Positions 29,738-38,261 of a stretch of 64,000 bases of DNA are shown here, piece after piece (positions within the stretch are counted from its first letter, which is position 1; every line of letters begins with the position of its first letter). The notes below the pieces were generated by a model. It did no database searches and was not told where the DNA came from. It saw only the letters and a program-made list of their open reading frames with translations. Source of the stretch: Diaphorobacter sp. HDW4A (GTDB lineage Bacteria; Pseudomonadota; Gammaproteobacteria; Burkholderiales; Burkholderiaceae_C); assembly GCF_011305995.1 (NCBI RefSeq), contig NZ_CP049910.1, forward strand, positions 5,718,501 through 5,782,500. Direction: 5' to 3'. A program made the position numbers and the translations under genes.

Positions 29738-30525
29738 TGACGACTGCTACATCCATGGCTGCAGCGCCGCTCACGGTGAAACACTTGTCGCTGTCCTTCG
29801 GCGGAAACCGTGTGCTGCAGGACATCGCGTTGTCGGTGCAGCCAGGCGAAATCACCGGCCTGATCGGCCCGAACGGCGCTGGCAAGACCAGTTTCTTCAA
29901 CTGCCTCACGGGCCTCTACTCGCCGCAGGAGGGCAGCATCTGCCTTGGCCTGCAGCATCTGGAGCGTATTCCGCCGACGGGTCGCGCTGCGCTGGGCTTT
30001 TCGCGCAGCTTCCAGCATGTGGCGCTGTGCCCCGAGCTCACCGTGGCCGAGAACGTGATGATCGGCCTTGATCGCCAATCGCACGCGGGCTGGTTGAGTG
30101 CGTTTCTCGCGCTGCCCCAGGGCAATGCCGAGCGCGCCGCGAATCGCGAACGGGCGCTGGGTGCGCTCACGCGATTGGGCGTGGCGGAGGTGGCCGACGA
30201 ATACCCCGCGCAACTGCCGCCGGGCGTACTGCGATTGGTGGAGATCGCACGCGCGATTGCCGGTCAGCCGCGCGTGTTGCTGCTCGACGAACCGGCGGCC
30301 GGACTCAATTCGGTGGAGACGCGTGATCTCTCGAATGCGCTGCTCAAGCTGCGCTCACCCGATCTGGTGCTGTTGGTCGTGGAGCACGACATGGACTTGA
30401 TCATGGAGGTCTGCGATCACATCCATGTACTCAACGGCGGCAAGCTGCTGGCATCGGGCACGCCCGCGCAGATCCAGGTGAATCCAGAGGTCGTGCGCGT
30501 CTATCTGGGAGACGACGATGAGTGA
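29734..30525 (+). CDS. Liv-type ABC ATPase, LivG-like, with degenerate signature
   Basis: A 263-residue ABC ATPase. Walker A is GPNGAGKTS, Walker B is VLLLDEPAAGLN and the H-loop is VVEHDMD. In place of the normal LSYGQQR/LSGGQ signature it has LPPGVLRLVEIARA, so the ABC signature is degenerate. Nucleotide hydrolysis at that composite site may be impaired, with LivF carrying the active one. The start overlaps the LivM stop (ATGATG), and its end overlaps the start of the next ATPase. Confidence 0.9.
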   Translation: MMTTATSMAAAPLTVKHLSLSFGGNRVLQDIALSVQPGEITGLIGPNGAGKTSFFNCLTGLYSPQEGSICLGLQHLERIPPTGRAALGFSRSFQHVALCPELTVAENVMIGLDRQSHAGWLSAFLALPQGNAERAANRERALGALTRLGVAEVADEYPAQLPPGVLRLVEIARAIAGQPRVLLLDEPAAGLNSVETRDLSNALLKLRSPDLVLLVVEHDMDLIMEVCDHIHVLNGGKLLASGTPAQIQVNPEVVRVYLGDDDE

Positions 30526-31279
30526 GCCGCAACCAGTTAACAAGCTTCTGGAGCTCGACGGGCTCACCGTGAGCTACGGCGCAGGGCCGGTGGTGCACGG
30601 CGTGACGCTGGCGATGGAGCAGGGCAGCGTGGCGGGCCTGCTGGGCGCAAACGGCGCGGGCAAGTCGAGCACATTGCGCGCGATTGCGGGGCTCGAAGCC
30701 GCGCAGGGGCGCGTGATCTTTGAAGGCCGCGACATCTCCGCAATGAATGTGACGCAGCGCTTTCACGCTGGGATTGTCTACGTGCCTGAGGGCCGCGCCA
30801 TCGTCACCGATCTGACGGTGGAGGAGAACCTCACGCTCGGCGGCTACTTCGTGGACAAGCCCACGCGCGTGCGGCGTCAGCAGATGGTGCTCGAATTCTT
30901 TCCCGAGATCGCCAACCGCATCAACGCGCCTGCGGGCCTGCTGAGCGGCGGCGAGCAGCAGATGCTGGCGATTGGGCGCGGTTTGATGTCGGGGCCCAAG
31001 CTGCTGCTGCTCGACGAACCATCGCTCGGTCTCGCGCCGCTGCTGGTGGCGCGGGTCTATGAGCGATTGGGCGCGATCCAGAAAGAGCAGAACCTCTCGG
31101 CGCTGCTGGTCGAGCAGAGCTTTCATGCTGCGGCCAAGCTCGCCACGCGGGCATGGGTGATGCGGCATGGGCACATCGTCGGCACGCTCGACGCGCAGGA
31201 GCTGCGCAGCCGCGAAGGTCGCCAGCGCGCAATTGACGCTTACCTCGGCGCGCGGCAAGAAACCGCTGCACACGCCTGA
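30518..31279 (+). CDS. Liv-type ABC ATPase, LivF-like
   Basis: A 253-residue ABC ATPase with Walker A GANGAGKSS, a normal signature (LLSGGEQQMLAIGRGL), Walker B LLLLDEPSLGLAP and the H-loop region LLVEQSF. The start overlaps the LivG-like gene by 8 nt. It completes the importer. Confidence 0.93.
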   Translation: MSEPQPVNKLLELDGLTVSYGAGPVVHGVTLAMEQGSVAGLLGANGAGKSSTLRAIAGLEAAQGRVIFEGRDISAMNVTQRFHAGIVYVPEGRAIVTDLTVEENLTLGGYFVDKPTRVRRQQMVLEFFPEIANRINAPAGLLSGGEQQMLAIGRGLMSGPKLLLLDEPSLGLAPLLVARVYERLGAIQKEQNLSALLVEQSFHAAAKLATRAWVMRHGHIVGTLDAQELRSREGRQRAIDAYLGARQETAAHA

Positions 31280-31301
31280 ACAGGAACCAGGAGCACACAC
31301 A

Positions 31302-32228
31302 ATGCAGACACTTCCACTCAAAGGCCGCGTGGTCACCGATGGCCTGCTGTTTCCCGAAGGCCCGATTGCGCTGCCCGATGGCAGTGTGCTGGTAGCCGAG
31401 ATTCAAGGCGCGCGTCTGGTGAAGGTGTATGCCGACGGCCGCAAACAGGTGGTGGCTGAAATCGGTGGTGGCCCGAACGGCGCGGCGCTCGGGCCGGATG
31501 GCCATGTCTATGTGTGCAACAACGGCGGCTTCAACTGGCGCACGGACGATGGTTTCACGAGGCCCACCGGCGCGGCGGCGGATTACCAGGGCGGCTGCAT
31601 CCAGCGCGTGAACATCGAGTCCGGCACCGTGCAGGTGCTCTACAGCGAATGCGATGGTGCACCGCTGCATGGCCCAAACGACATCGTGTTCGACCAGCAG
31701 GGCGGCTTCTGGTTCACCGATTTCGGCAAGACGTTTGAAGACCGCATCATGCGCGGCGCGCTGTACTACGCGCGCAGCGATGGCAGTCTCATTCGCCGTG
31801 CGGCAAAGCACCTGCTCACGCCCAATGGCGTGGGCCTGTCGCCTGATGGCAAAACGCTCTACCTGTCGGAGACCGAGTCGAGCCGTCTCTGGTCCTACCC
31901 CATTGTCGGCGTGGGCGAGCTGGCGCTTGAGCCCTGGCCATCGCCGAATGGCGGTCGGCTGGTGCATGGGCTGCCGGGTTACCAGCGCTTTGATTCGCTG
32001 GCGGTTGAGCAGGGCGGCAACATCTGTGTGGCTACGCTGGTGCGCGGTGGGATCAGCGTGTTTTCGCCAGCGGGCGAGTTGCTCGAATTTCACACCGCGT
32101 CGGAAGGCTACTGCACCAACATTTGTTTTGGCGGGCCGGATCACCGAACGGCCTTCATCACGCTGTCCGGCTATGGACAGCTGTTCGCCGCCGAATGGCC
32201 GCGGGCGGGACTACCGTTGGTGGCTTGA
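31302..32228 (+). CDS. SMP-30/gluconolactonase family protein
   Basis: A 308-residue six-bladed beta-propeller of the SMP-30/LRE type. Recognisable elements are DGLLFPEGPIALPDGSVLV, GPNGAALGPDGHVYV, HGPNDIVFDQQGGFWFTDFG and TPNGVGLSPDGKTLYLSETE. Such proteins are metal-dependent lactonases or related hydrolases. In the operon it could open a lactone intermediate. GGAGCACACACA lies upstream of the ATG. The Bug receptor gene follows. Confidence 0.88.
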   Translation: MQTLPLKGRVVTDGLLFPEGPIALPDGSVLVAEIQGARLVKVYADGRKQVVAEIGGGPNGAALGPDGHVYVCNNGGFNWRTDDGFTRPTGAAADYQGGCIQRVNIESGTVQVLYSECDGAPLHGPNDIVFDQQGGFWFTDFGKTFEDRIMRGALYYARSDGSLIRRAAKHLLTPNGVGLSPDGKTLYLSETESSRLWSYPIVGVGELALEPWPSPNGGRLVHGLPGYQRFDSLAVEQGGNICVATLVRGGISVFSPAGELLEFHTASEGYCTNICFGGPDHRTAFITLSGYGQLFAAEWPRAGLPLVA

Positions 32229-32281
32229 GGAGTAGTGGACCAATGGATTCAACCCTGTTGTTTGACCTAGGAGGAGAGCGC

Positions 32282-33274
32282 ATGAAACCCGTACCTCGAC
32301 AACGGCGCAGAGCCCTGTTGTTGTGTTCATTGACCGCAGCCTGTGCGCTGCAGTGGCTGCCCGCCAGCGCGCAGCCGGGCTGGCCCGACAAGCCGATCCG
32401 CGTGATCGTGCCGTATGCGGCGGGGCAGGGCGCCGATGTGCTCATGCGTCTGCTCGGGCAGGAGCTGTCCGCCTCGCTCGGCCAGCCGGTGATCGTGGAC
32501 AACAAGGCGGGCGCGGGCGGCAACATCGGCACGGCGGCGGCGGCCAAGTCCGCGCCGGACGGCTACACCTTTCTGCTCGGCACCAACGCGACGAACGCAG
32601 CCAACGAGTTTCTGTATTCCAACCCGGGCTACCACCCGGGTACGGATTTCGAATCGGTGGCGATGATCGGCCTCCTGCCGATGGTGATCAGCACCTCGGT
32701 GGCGGACCTGCCGGCCAATGGCGTGGGCAAGCTCATCGCCCAGGCCAAGGCCAAGCCAGATACCTTGAACGTGGGGCTGCCCAGCACCACCGCCAACGTG
32801 GTGTTCGCCCAGTTCGTGAAGATGGCTGATGCGCCGCTGTTCGGGGTGAAGTACAAGTCATCGGGCCAGGCGCTCACCGACACCATCGGCGGGCAGATTC
32901 CGCTGGTGATCGACACGGTGACCGCCTCGCGCGCGCACATCGCCAGCGGCAAGCTGAAGGCCATCGGCATCACCTCGCGCAACGCCAGCGAGATGCTGCC
33001 GGGCGTGCAATCGATCGCCGATCAGGGCGTTTCTGGCTTCGATGTGGTGGCATGGGATGCATTGTTTGCGCCAAAAGGCACACCGACGTCGGTCGTCCAG
33101 AAAATGAGTGAACATGTCGCCAAGGCCCTCGCCCAGCCCGAAATGCGCAAACGCATGATGGACATCGGAGTCGAGCCGATCACCATGAATCCCGCGCAGA
33201 TGCGTGATTTCGTGAAGCAGGAGCGCCAGAAATGGGGTGATGTGATCACCTCTGCCAACATCAAAGTGGACTGA
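32282..33274 (+). CDS. Bug-family tripartite tricarboxylate transporter receptor
   Basis: A 330-residue periplasmic receptor. Signal peptide to about residue 32 (ACALQWLPASAQ), then GWPDKPIRVIVPYAAGQGADVLMRLLGQ and VDNKAGAGGNIGTAAAAKS, both typical. TAGGAGGAGAG precedes the ATG by 3 to 4 nt. It is the last gene of the first island operon. Membrane components for a TTT transporter are absent from the window. Confidence 0.92.
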   Translation: MKPVPRQRRRALLLCSLTAACALQWLPASAQPGWPDKPIRVIVPYAAGQGADVLMRLLGQELSASLGQPVIVDNKAGAGGNIGTAAAAKSAPDGYTFLLGTNATNAANEFLYSNPGYHPGTDFESVAMIGLLPMVISTSVADLPANGVGKLIAQAKAKPDTLNVGLPSTTANVVFAQFVKMADAPLFGVKYKSSGQALTDTIGGQIPLVIDTVTASRAHIASGKLKAIGITSRNASEMLPGVQSIADQGVSGFDVVAWDALFAPKGTPTSVVQKMSEHVAKALAQPEMRKRMMDIGVEPITMNPAQMRDFVKQERQKWGDVITSANIKVD

Positions 33275-33333
33275 GTCCGGAGCTACCCTTAGCCGTCGAA
33301 TCAGCGAATTGCTGGATTGACATCTTTCCAAAA

Positions 33334-33345
33334 AGAATGCATTCT
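33334..33345. promoter_or_regulatory. Candidate GntR operator upstream of the second island operon
   Basis: AGAATGCATTCT is a perfect 12-bp palindrome, 33 nt before the start of the acyl dehydratase gene. It is the best copy of the motif also seen at 23859, 23957 and 42664-42706. Its place in a 103-nt gap suggests a separate promoter here. Confidence 0.6.
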
Positions 33346-33377
33346 GCATTGAGCATCAAACCAAAGGAGATTTTTTG

Positions 33378-34607
33378 ATGAACACCGCAACTCTCGAATC
33401 CCAAGCCGCAGCAGCCCAGGCCGACGTGGGCAACCGCCCCGCCGAAGGCCGCATCACCGACGAGGCCGTGGCCGCAGCGCGCGCCATGATCGGCCTGCAC
33501 CTGCGCCCCGAAGGCCCCTACCTGCAGGACGCCACGGCCGACACGCTGCGCAACTGGTGCAACGGCATTGGCGACCTGAATCCGCTGTACCGCGAAGTGG
33601 GCTATGGCGCGAGCACGCGCTACGGCAGCGTGGTGGGTCACCCGATGTTCCCGATGGCCTTCGGCTGGCTGGGCCGCACACGCTGGGGTCTGCCAGGTGT
33701 TCACGGCTTCTACGCGGGCAACGACTGGGAGCTGTTCCGCAACATCAAGCCCGGTGACCGCATCACCGCCATCGAACGTGTGGTCGGCGTGGAAGAAAAG
33801 GAAAGCCAGTTCTCCGGCCGCCTTGTGCTGCAGTACGTGGAGGCCTCGTACTACAACCAGCGCAGCGAGCTGGTGGCGCGCGGCCTCGGCACCTGCACAC
33901 GCCACGAGCGCAAGGCAGCGCGCGATGCGGGCAAGTACAAGGAAATCGTGCAGCACGAATACTCCGACGAAGAGCGCGACCGCATCGACGAGATGATCCT
34001 GGACGAGCCCAAGAACATTCGCGGCGCCAACGTGCGCTACTGGGAGGAAGTGCAAGTCGGCGAGGAATTGCCGACCATCGCGCGCGGCCCACTGTCGCTG
34101 ATGGACACCATGGGCTTTCTGGTCGGCTGCGGACGCGGACACACGCATGGCGTGGTGCTGCAGGCGGCCGTCAAGCACCCGGGGCACTTCTTCCGCAATC
34201 CTGAAGCGGGCGGCGGCGTGGAATACACCGGCATCGGCCATCACCGCGAATCGGTGGCCAAGGAAGTGGGCGTGCCCGGCACCTATGACTACGGCCCGCA
34301 GCGCTCGTCGTGGATGTGCACGCTGGTGACCAACTGGATGGGCGACGCGGGCGTGCTCAAGCGCGTGCGCAGCGAGATGCGCCGCTTCAACATCGTCGGC
34401 GACACCACGTACTGCAAGGGCAAGGTGGTGCGCAAGTATGTGAAGGACAAGACCGGTCTGGTGGACATCGAGATCCAGGCGGTGAACCAGCGCGGCGAGC
34501 TGACCACCCCCGGCATTGCCACGGTCGCGCTGCCTTCGCGTGATGTGAAGCTGCCCGCGTTCCTCGACGGCTCGGCCATCGACCTCGAGCTGCCGGTGGT
34601 GCGCTGA
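33378..34607 (+). CDS. MaoC / FAS1-like acyl dehydratase, two hot-dog domains
   Basis: A 409-residue acyl-CoA dehydratase or hydratase. The N-terminal FAS1-like hot-dog domain includes WCNGIGDLNPLYREVGYGASTRYGSVV; the C-terminal domain is around RGHTHGVVLQAAVKHPGH and GTYDYGPQRSSWMCTLVTNWMGD. AAGGAGA lies upstream of the ATG at 33378; the preceding TTG is unnecessary. It heads the second island operon with two CoA-transferases and an isochorismatase-fold protein. It is not closely alike in sequence to the hydratase at 25.3 kb, so it probably acts on a different intermediate. Confidence 0.88.
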   Translation: MNTATLESQAAAAQADVGNRPAEGRITDEAVAAARAMIGLHLRPEGPYLQDATADTLRNWCNGIGDLNPLYREVGYGASTRYGSVVGHPMFPMAFGWLGRTRWGLPGVHGFYAGNDWELFRNIKPGDRITAIERVVGVEEKESQFSGRLVLQYVEASYYNQRSELVARGLGTCTRHERKAARDAGKYKEIVQHEYSDEERDRIDEMILDEPKNIRGANVRYWEEVQVGEELPTIARGPLSLMDTMGFLVGCGRGHTHGVVLQAAVKHPGHFFRNPEAGGGVEYTGIGHHRESVAKEVGVPGTYDYGPQRSSWMCTLVTNWMGDAGVLKRVRSEMRRFNIVGDTTYCKGKVVRKYVKDKTGLVDIEIQAVNQRGELTTPGIATVALPSRDVKLPAFLDGSAIDLELPVVR

Positions 34608-34659
34608 GCGCGAATCGGGTTTCGCAACGACGACAAGACTGAGCTGGAAGGAGGTTCAC

Positions 34660-35844
34660 ATGCAAGCCGAATCCGTGTCATCGCCCCGGTTGGGGGTGGC
34701 GGAACTGCCCCTCGCGGGCTGCCGGGTCATCGAGCGTTCGCGCTCCGTTGCCGCCGCGTATGCGGGCAGGCTGCTGGCGGCGATGGGCGCGGAAGTGGTG
34801 ATGCTGGAACCTCCACAAGGCTCCGAACTGCGCCGGGCGCCGCCGCTGCTCGACGACACCGGCGAGAGCGCGCTGTTCGCCTATCTGTCGCTCGGCAAGC
34901 GCAGCCTGATTTGCGATCTGGAGGACGGCGCGGCGCGCGGCACGCTGCTCCAGGTGCTGGGCGATGCGCACATCCTCATCGACGACACGCCCGTGGCGCA
35001 GCGCGCGGCGCTGGGGCTGGACCCGGACAGCATCGCAACGGTCTTTCCGCATCTGGTGCATGTGAGTGTGCTCCCGTTTGGCGCGGCTGGCGACAAGGCG
35101 CACTGGAGCGCGGAAGAGATCAATCTGTTGCATGCGGGAGGCGAGGGGTTTCTGCTTCCCAACGGGTTGGCCAACGAGCTGTTCCCGGACCGCCCGCCGC
35201 TCAAGATCTACGGCCACTTCGGTAGCTATCAGGGCGGCTGCATGGCGGCGATGAACGCGCTCGCCGCATGGTGGGCGGCACCGGCGGTGGGCGGGCAGTT
35301 CGTTGATGTGTCGGTGCAGGACGCTGTGCTGGCAGTGGGCGCGTTCGCGCTGCAGAGGCTCGGCGATGGCTCGCTTGAGCACCGCACCAGCAGGCGCTTT
35401 CGCTACGGCGGCGTGTTCAAGACGCTCGACGGCTACATGGAATTGCTCACGCTCGAAGACCGTCAGTGGCGCGGCCTGGTGCAGTTGCTCGGCAGTCCGG
35501 CCTGGGCGCTCGATGCCGCACTGAATGACCCGCTTGAGCGCAGTCGCCGTGGTGACGAAATCAACGGCCACATCCGCGAGTGGATGGCACGACATGCGGT
35601 GGACGACATCGTGCAGCGTGCGCAGGAATTGGGCGTGCCGGCCGCCAAATACCGCACGCCGGAAGACGTGGTGCAGGGCGATCACGAACGTGCGCGCGGA
35701 CTGTTTGCATCGACACAGCTGGAAAGCGGACGCGAGGTGGAGCTGCTGTATGCGCCGTTCCAGTTCCACTGCTCGCCGCTGCGCGCTGGCGAAGAAGAAA
35801 GCCGCGTGCCTGCACTGGGTGAAATGACGGAGGAAATGCTGTGA
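34660..35844 (+). CDS. Class III CoA-transferase paralogue lacking the catalytic Asp
   Basis: A 394-residue CaiB/BaiF-type protein (LAGCRVIERSRSVAAAYAGRLLAAMGAEVVMLEPP). At the place of the catalytic Asp it reads GHFGSYQGGCMAAM, with Ser189 instead of Asp, so it is probably not an active transferase alone. Its stop shares one nucleotide with the start of the next gene, which encodes an intact paralogue. This arrangement resembles heteromeric class III enzymes in which only one subunit carries the Asp. AAGGAGG lies 6 nt upstream of the ATG. Confidence 0.85.
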   Translation: MQAESVSSPRLGVAELPLAGCRVIERSRSVAAAYAGRLLAAMGAEVVMLEPPQGSELRRAPPLLDDTGESALFAYLSLGKRSLICDLEDGAARGTLLQVLGDAHILIDDTPVAQRAALGLDPDSIATVFPHLVHVSVLPFGAAGDKAHWSAEEINLLHAGGEGFLLPNGLANELFPDRPPLKIYGHFGSYQGGCMAAMNALAAWWAAPAVGGQFVDVSVQDAVLAVGAFALQRLGDGSLEHRTSRRFRYGGVFKTLDGYMELLTLEDRQWRGLVQLLGSPAWALDAALNDPLERSRRGDEINGHIREWMARHAVDDIVQRAQELGVPAAKYRTPEDVVQGDHERARGLFASTQLESGREVELLYAPFQFHCSPLRAGEEESRVPALGEMTEEML

Positions 35845-37046
35845 TGATGAATCGCGACAACGCGCCACTCGCAGGCGTGCGCATTGCGGATTTCACGATC
35901 CATGCGGCGGGGCCGTTCTGCACGCATCTGCTCTCGCAGCTCGGCGCGCAGTGCATCAAGATCGAGAGCCAGACGCGGCCCGACGCGTTCCGCAAGCCGC
36001 ATGCCGTGTATGGCCGCATGACGGCCGCCACCTTCGATCAGGTATCGGCCAACAAGCTATCGGTGCGGCTCAATCTCAAGAACGCCGAAGCCATCGAAAT
36101 CGCCAAGCGCATCGTCGGCGTGTCCGACATCGCGGCGGAGAGTTTTCGGCCGGGCGTGATCAAGCGTCTGGGTCTCGGTTTCGACGTGCTGCGCGAAGTG
36201 AAGCCGGACATCGTCATGCTGTCGCTTTCGTCCTGTGGCCAGAGCGGCCCTGATTCGCACTTTGCGGGCTATGCGCCGCTGTTCGGTGCGTGGGGTGGCC
36301 TTGGCTGGATGACCGGCTATGCCGATGGGCCACCGGTGGAAATGCGCCACGTGATGGACCACTCTGCAGGCATGCACGCCGCGCTAGCCACCATTGCCGC
36401 GCTGCAGCAGCGCCGCCGCACAGGTTTGGCGCAGCACGTGGATCTGGCCGCGCGCGAAGTGGCGTCCGCCATGATCGGTGACGCGCTGGCGATGGCCAGC
36501 GCCGGTTTCACGCCGCAGCGTCCCGGAAACTCCGATCCCTCGATGGCGCCGCACGGCGTTTATCCCAGCGCGCGTGCCGACCGTTGGATCACCCTCGCCG
36601 TGCGCAACGACGATGAATGGCAGCGCATGCTCAGAGCACTGGAGGTGCAATGCGACGCGCCTCATCTGGCCACCACGCAGGGCCGCGTCAAACACGCGCA
36701 TGTGGTGGACGAACTGGTCTCGGACTGGCTCTCGCGGCACGACGCCGACCAGATTGTCGCCCGCCTGCAGAAGGCCGGGGTGAGCGCGCATGTCTCATGG
36801 AACATGCAGGACATTGCGGACGACCCGCACCTGCGCGCACGCGGCACGGTGACACAGGTGAGCGCCGATGACCTCCCTCCACGCCCCGCAGTCGGCGCGC
36901 TTGCGCGATTCAGTCGCACAGACGACGTGGGCATACACCGCCTGACGCCCGCGCTGGGTCAGGATGAGGACTACGTGTTCGGCGAGCTGCTGGGCCTTTC
37001 CAGCAGCCAGCGCGCGGAGCTCGAAAGTCGCGAAGTCATACTTTGA
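35844..37046 (+). CDS. Class III CoA-transferase, intact catalytic Asp
   Basis: A 400-residue CoA-transferase (LAGVRIADFTIHAAGPFCTHLLSQLGAQCIKIESQ). Asp172 in MRHVMDHSAGMHAA is the expected catalytic residue that forms the acyl-anhydride intermediate. The start overlaps the previous stop (TGATG), with GGAGGA about 9 nt upstream; ATG 35847 and GTG 35841 are alternatives. It probably forms a complex with the Asp-less partner. Confidence 0.88.
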   Translation: MMNRDNAPLAGVRIADFTIHAAGPFCTHLLSQLGAQCIKIESQTRPDAFRKPHAVYGRMTAATFDQVSANKLSVRLNLKNAEAIEIAKRIVGVSDIAAESFRPGVIKRLGLGFDVLREVKPDIVMLSLSSCGQSGPDSHFAGYAPLFGAWGGLGWMTGYADGPPVEMRHVMDHSAGMHAALATIAALQQRRRTGLAQHVDLAAREVASAMIGDALAMASAGFTPQRPGNSDPSMAPHGVYPSARADRWITLAVRNDDEWQRMLRALEVQCDAPHLATTQGRVKHAHVVDELVSDWLSRHDADQIVARLQKAGVSAHVSWNMQDIADDPHLRARGTVTQVSADDLPPRPAVGALARFSRTDDVGIHRLTPALGQDEDYVFGELLGLSSSQRAELESREVIL

Positions 37047-37084
37047 ATTTCATTCAAGCAGTCAACAAACACAAGGAGCAGTGC

Positions 37085-37666
37085 GTGAGCGATTCGATCT
37101 ATCTGGTTCTCGACATGGAAAACGATCTGATCCATGACGAGGGTTTCAACGGCAAGGCCGCTTACGGCGAGCAGGTGCGCGGTCGCGGCATCATCGCGAA
37201 GACCCGCAATGCGATCGACAAGGCGCGCGCGGCGGGTGTGCCCATCGGCTTTGTGCGCGTGGGCTTCTCACCGGACTACCGCGAGTGCCCTCCGAACTCG
37301 CCGATCTTTTCGGGAGCGCGCAAGAACGGGATCTTCAAGCTCGGGACTTTTGGGACGCAAACGCATCCCGATCTGGGGCAGCGTGAGGAGGACTTCGACA
37401 TCGTCAAGCACCGGGTGAGTCCGTTTTATTCGACGAGTCTTGAGGCGATTCTGCGGGCTCGGGGGATTCGGCGGATTTACTGCTCCGGAGTCTCTACCAA
37501 TGCGGTGGTGCAGGCGATGGTGAGGGAGGGGCATGATCGGGATTTCGAGATCATTGTGTTGGAGGATTGTTGTTGCGCGCCTTCTGCTGAGGAGCATGAG
37601 GATGCGGTTCGGGGTTTTAAGCGGTTTTGTGTTTTGAGTAGTTCTTCTGAGGTTGTGTTTGGGTGA
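37085..37666 (+). CDS. Isochorismatase-fold hydrolase without the usual Cys
   Basis: A 193-residue protein of the isochorismatase-like fold. Asp10 (LVLDMEND) and Lys108 (DIVKHRVSPFYSTSL) of the usual triad are present. At the nucleophile position the motif reads GVSTNAVVQA, with Val141 where amidase members have Cys. It may therefore not be a thiol amidohydrolase. The GTG start is chosen for GGAG 7 nt upstream; a TTG at 37043 would overlap the previous gene. It is last in the second island operon. Confidence 0.8.
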   Translation: MSDSIYLVLDMENDLIHDEGFNGKAAYGEQVRGRGIIAKTRNAIDKARAAGVPIGFVRVGFSPDYRECPPNSPIFSGARKNGIFKLGTFGTQTHPDLGQREEDFDIVKHRVSPFYSTSLEAILRARGIRRIYCSGVSTNAVVQAMVREGHDRDFEIIVLEDCCCAPSAEEHEDAVRGFKRFCVLSSSSEVVFG

Positions 37667-37692
37667 TTTGTTTTTGGCTTCTGTTCTTTGTC

Positions 37693-37901
37693 TGAGAGCG
37701 GAGACCGGGGCTGCCCTCGGCGGGGCAATTACTTTTTGCTTGCGCGCAAAAAGTAATCAAAAGCGCGCTTGGAAGTCATCCGGCAGAACTCTCTGCGCGC
37801 CCTTCGGGCGCTCCGCTCGGACAACCGCCGGAAGTCAGTTGGGAAGAGGTGTGTTCGGCACGTCGCTGCGCTCGTGCTGCATCTCGCGTTCGCGAGATGC
37901 A
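37693..37901 (+). repeat. Mosaic intergenic repeat, copy C
   Basis: Related to copies A, B and D. It has the 12-bp hairpin ATTACTTTTTGC / GCAAAAAGTAAT (37728-37757), then GGCAGAACTCTCTGCG, CGCTCCGCTCGGACAACCG and AGAGGTGTGTTCGGCACGTC. It ends in the hairpin TGCATCTCGCG-TT-CGCGAGATGCA (37878-37901), a shortened form of the one at 7981-8022. Confidence 0.85.
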
Positions 37902-38065
37902 TGGCGCCTGCGGCGCATCCAAACCATTCAGTGCATTTCGATACGATGCGCTCTCCGGTATGGCTCCCTCGAGGGGGTAAGCTCACCACAGATGCTCGTT
38001 ACGCGCGGTCTTCCCCAGTCCTGCTGACCACGCCTGATTCTGTCGTTTCGTCCGGCGGTTTGCAG

Positions 38066-38214
38066 CGGCAAGTGCCGATGCAAACTTCAAGCACTGACTC
38101 ACGGCAGTTGTCTGACCGGAGGGAAGCGCAGGGTCGTGGGCAGGAGGGTCGCCTTTTCTTGCTTACTTCTTTTGGCGAAGCAAAAGAAGTGAGTCGCCCG
38201 TCGGCTGCACTCAA
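38066..38214 (-). repeat. Mosaic intergenic repeat, copy D (inverted, diverged)
   Basis: Reverse-orientation relative of copy C. The minus strand reads the hairpin ACTTCTTTTG / CAAAAGAAGT (38165-38190), then TCCCTCCGGTCAGACAACTGC and GTGAGTCAG. Its stem differs in sequence from A-C but stays fully paired. It is the most diverged copy. Confidence 0.75.
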
Positions 38215-38261
38215 AACAGTAAGCGCGTCGAATTTGAAAACAAACGAACGAAAGACAACAG

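Larger units (their letters stand above)
37667..38261. other. Repeat-filled gap before the CitE-like gene
   Basis: These 595 nt hold an inverted pair of mosaic repeats (37693-37901 and 38066-38214) and about 165 nt of spacer. No gene is credible; the long open frames run through repeat hairpins. The promoter of the CitE-like gene is presumably in the last 50 nt. Confidence 0.7.
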
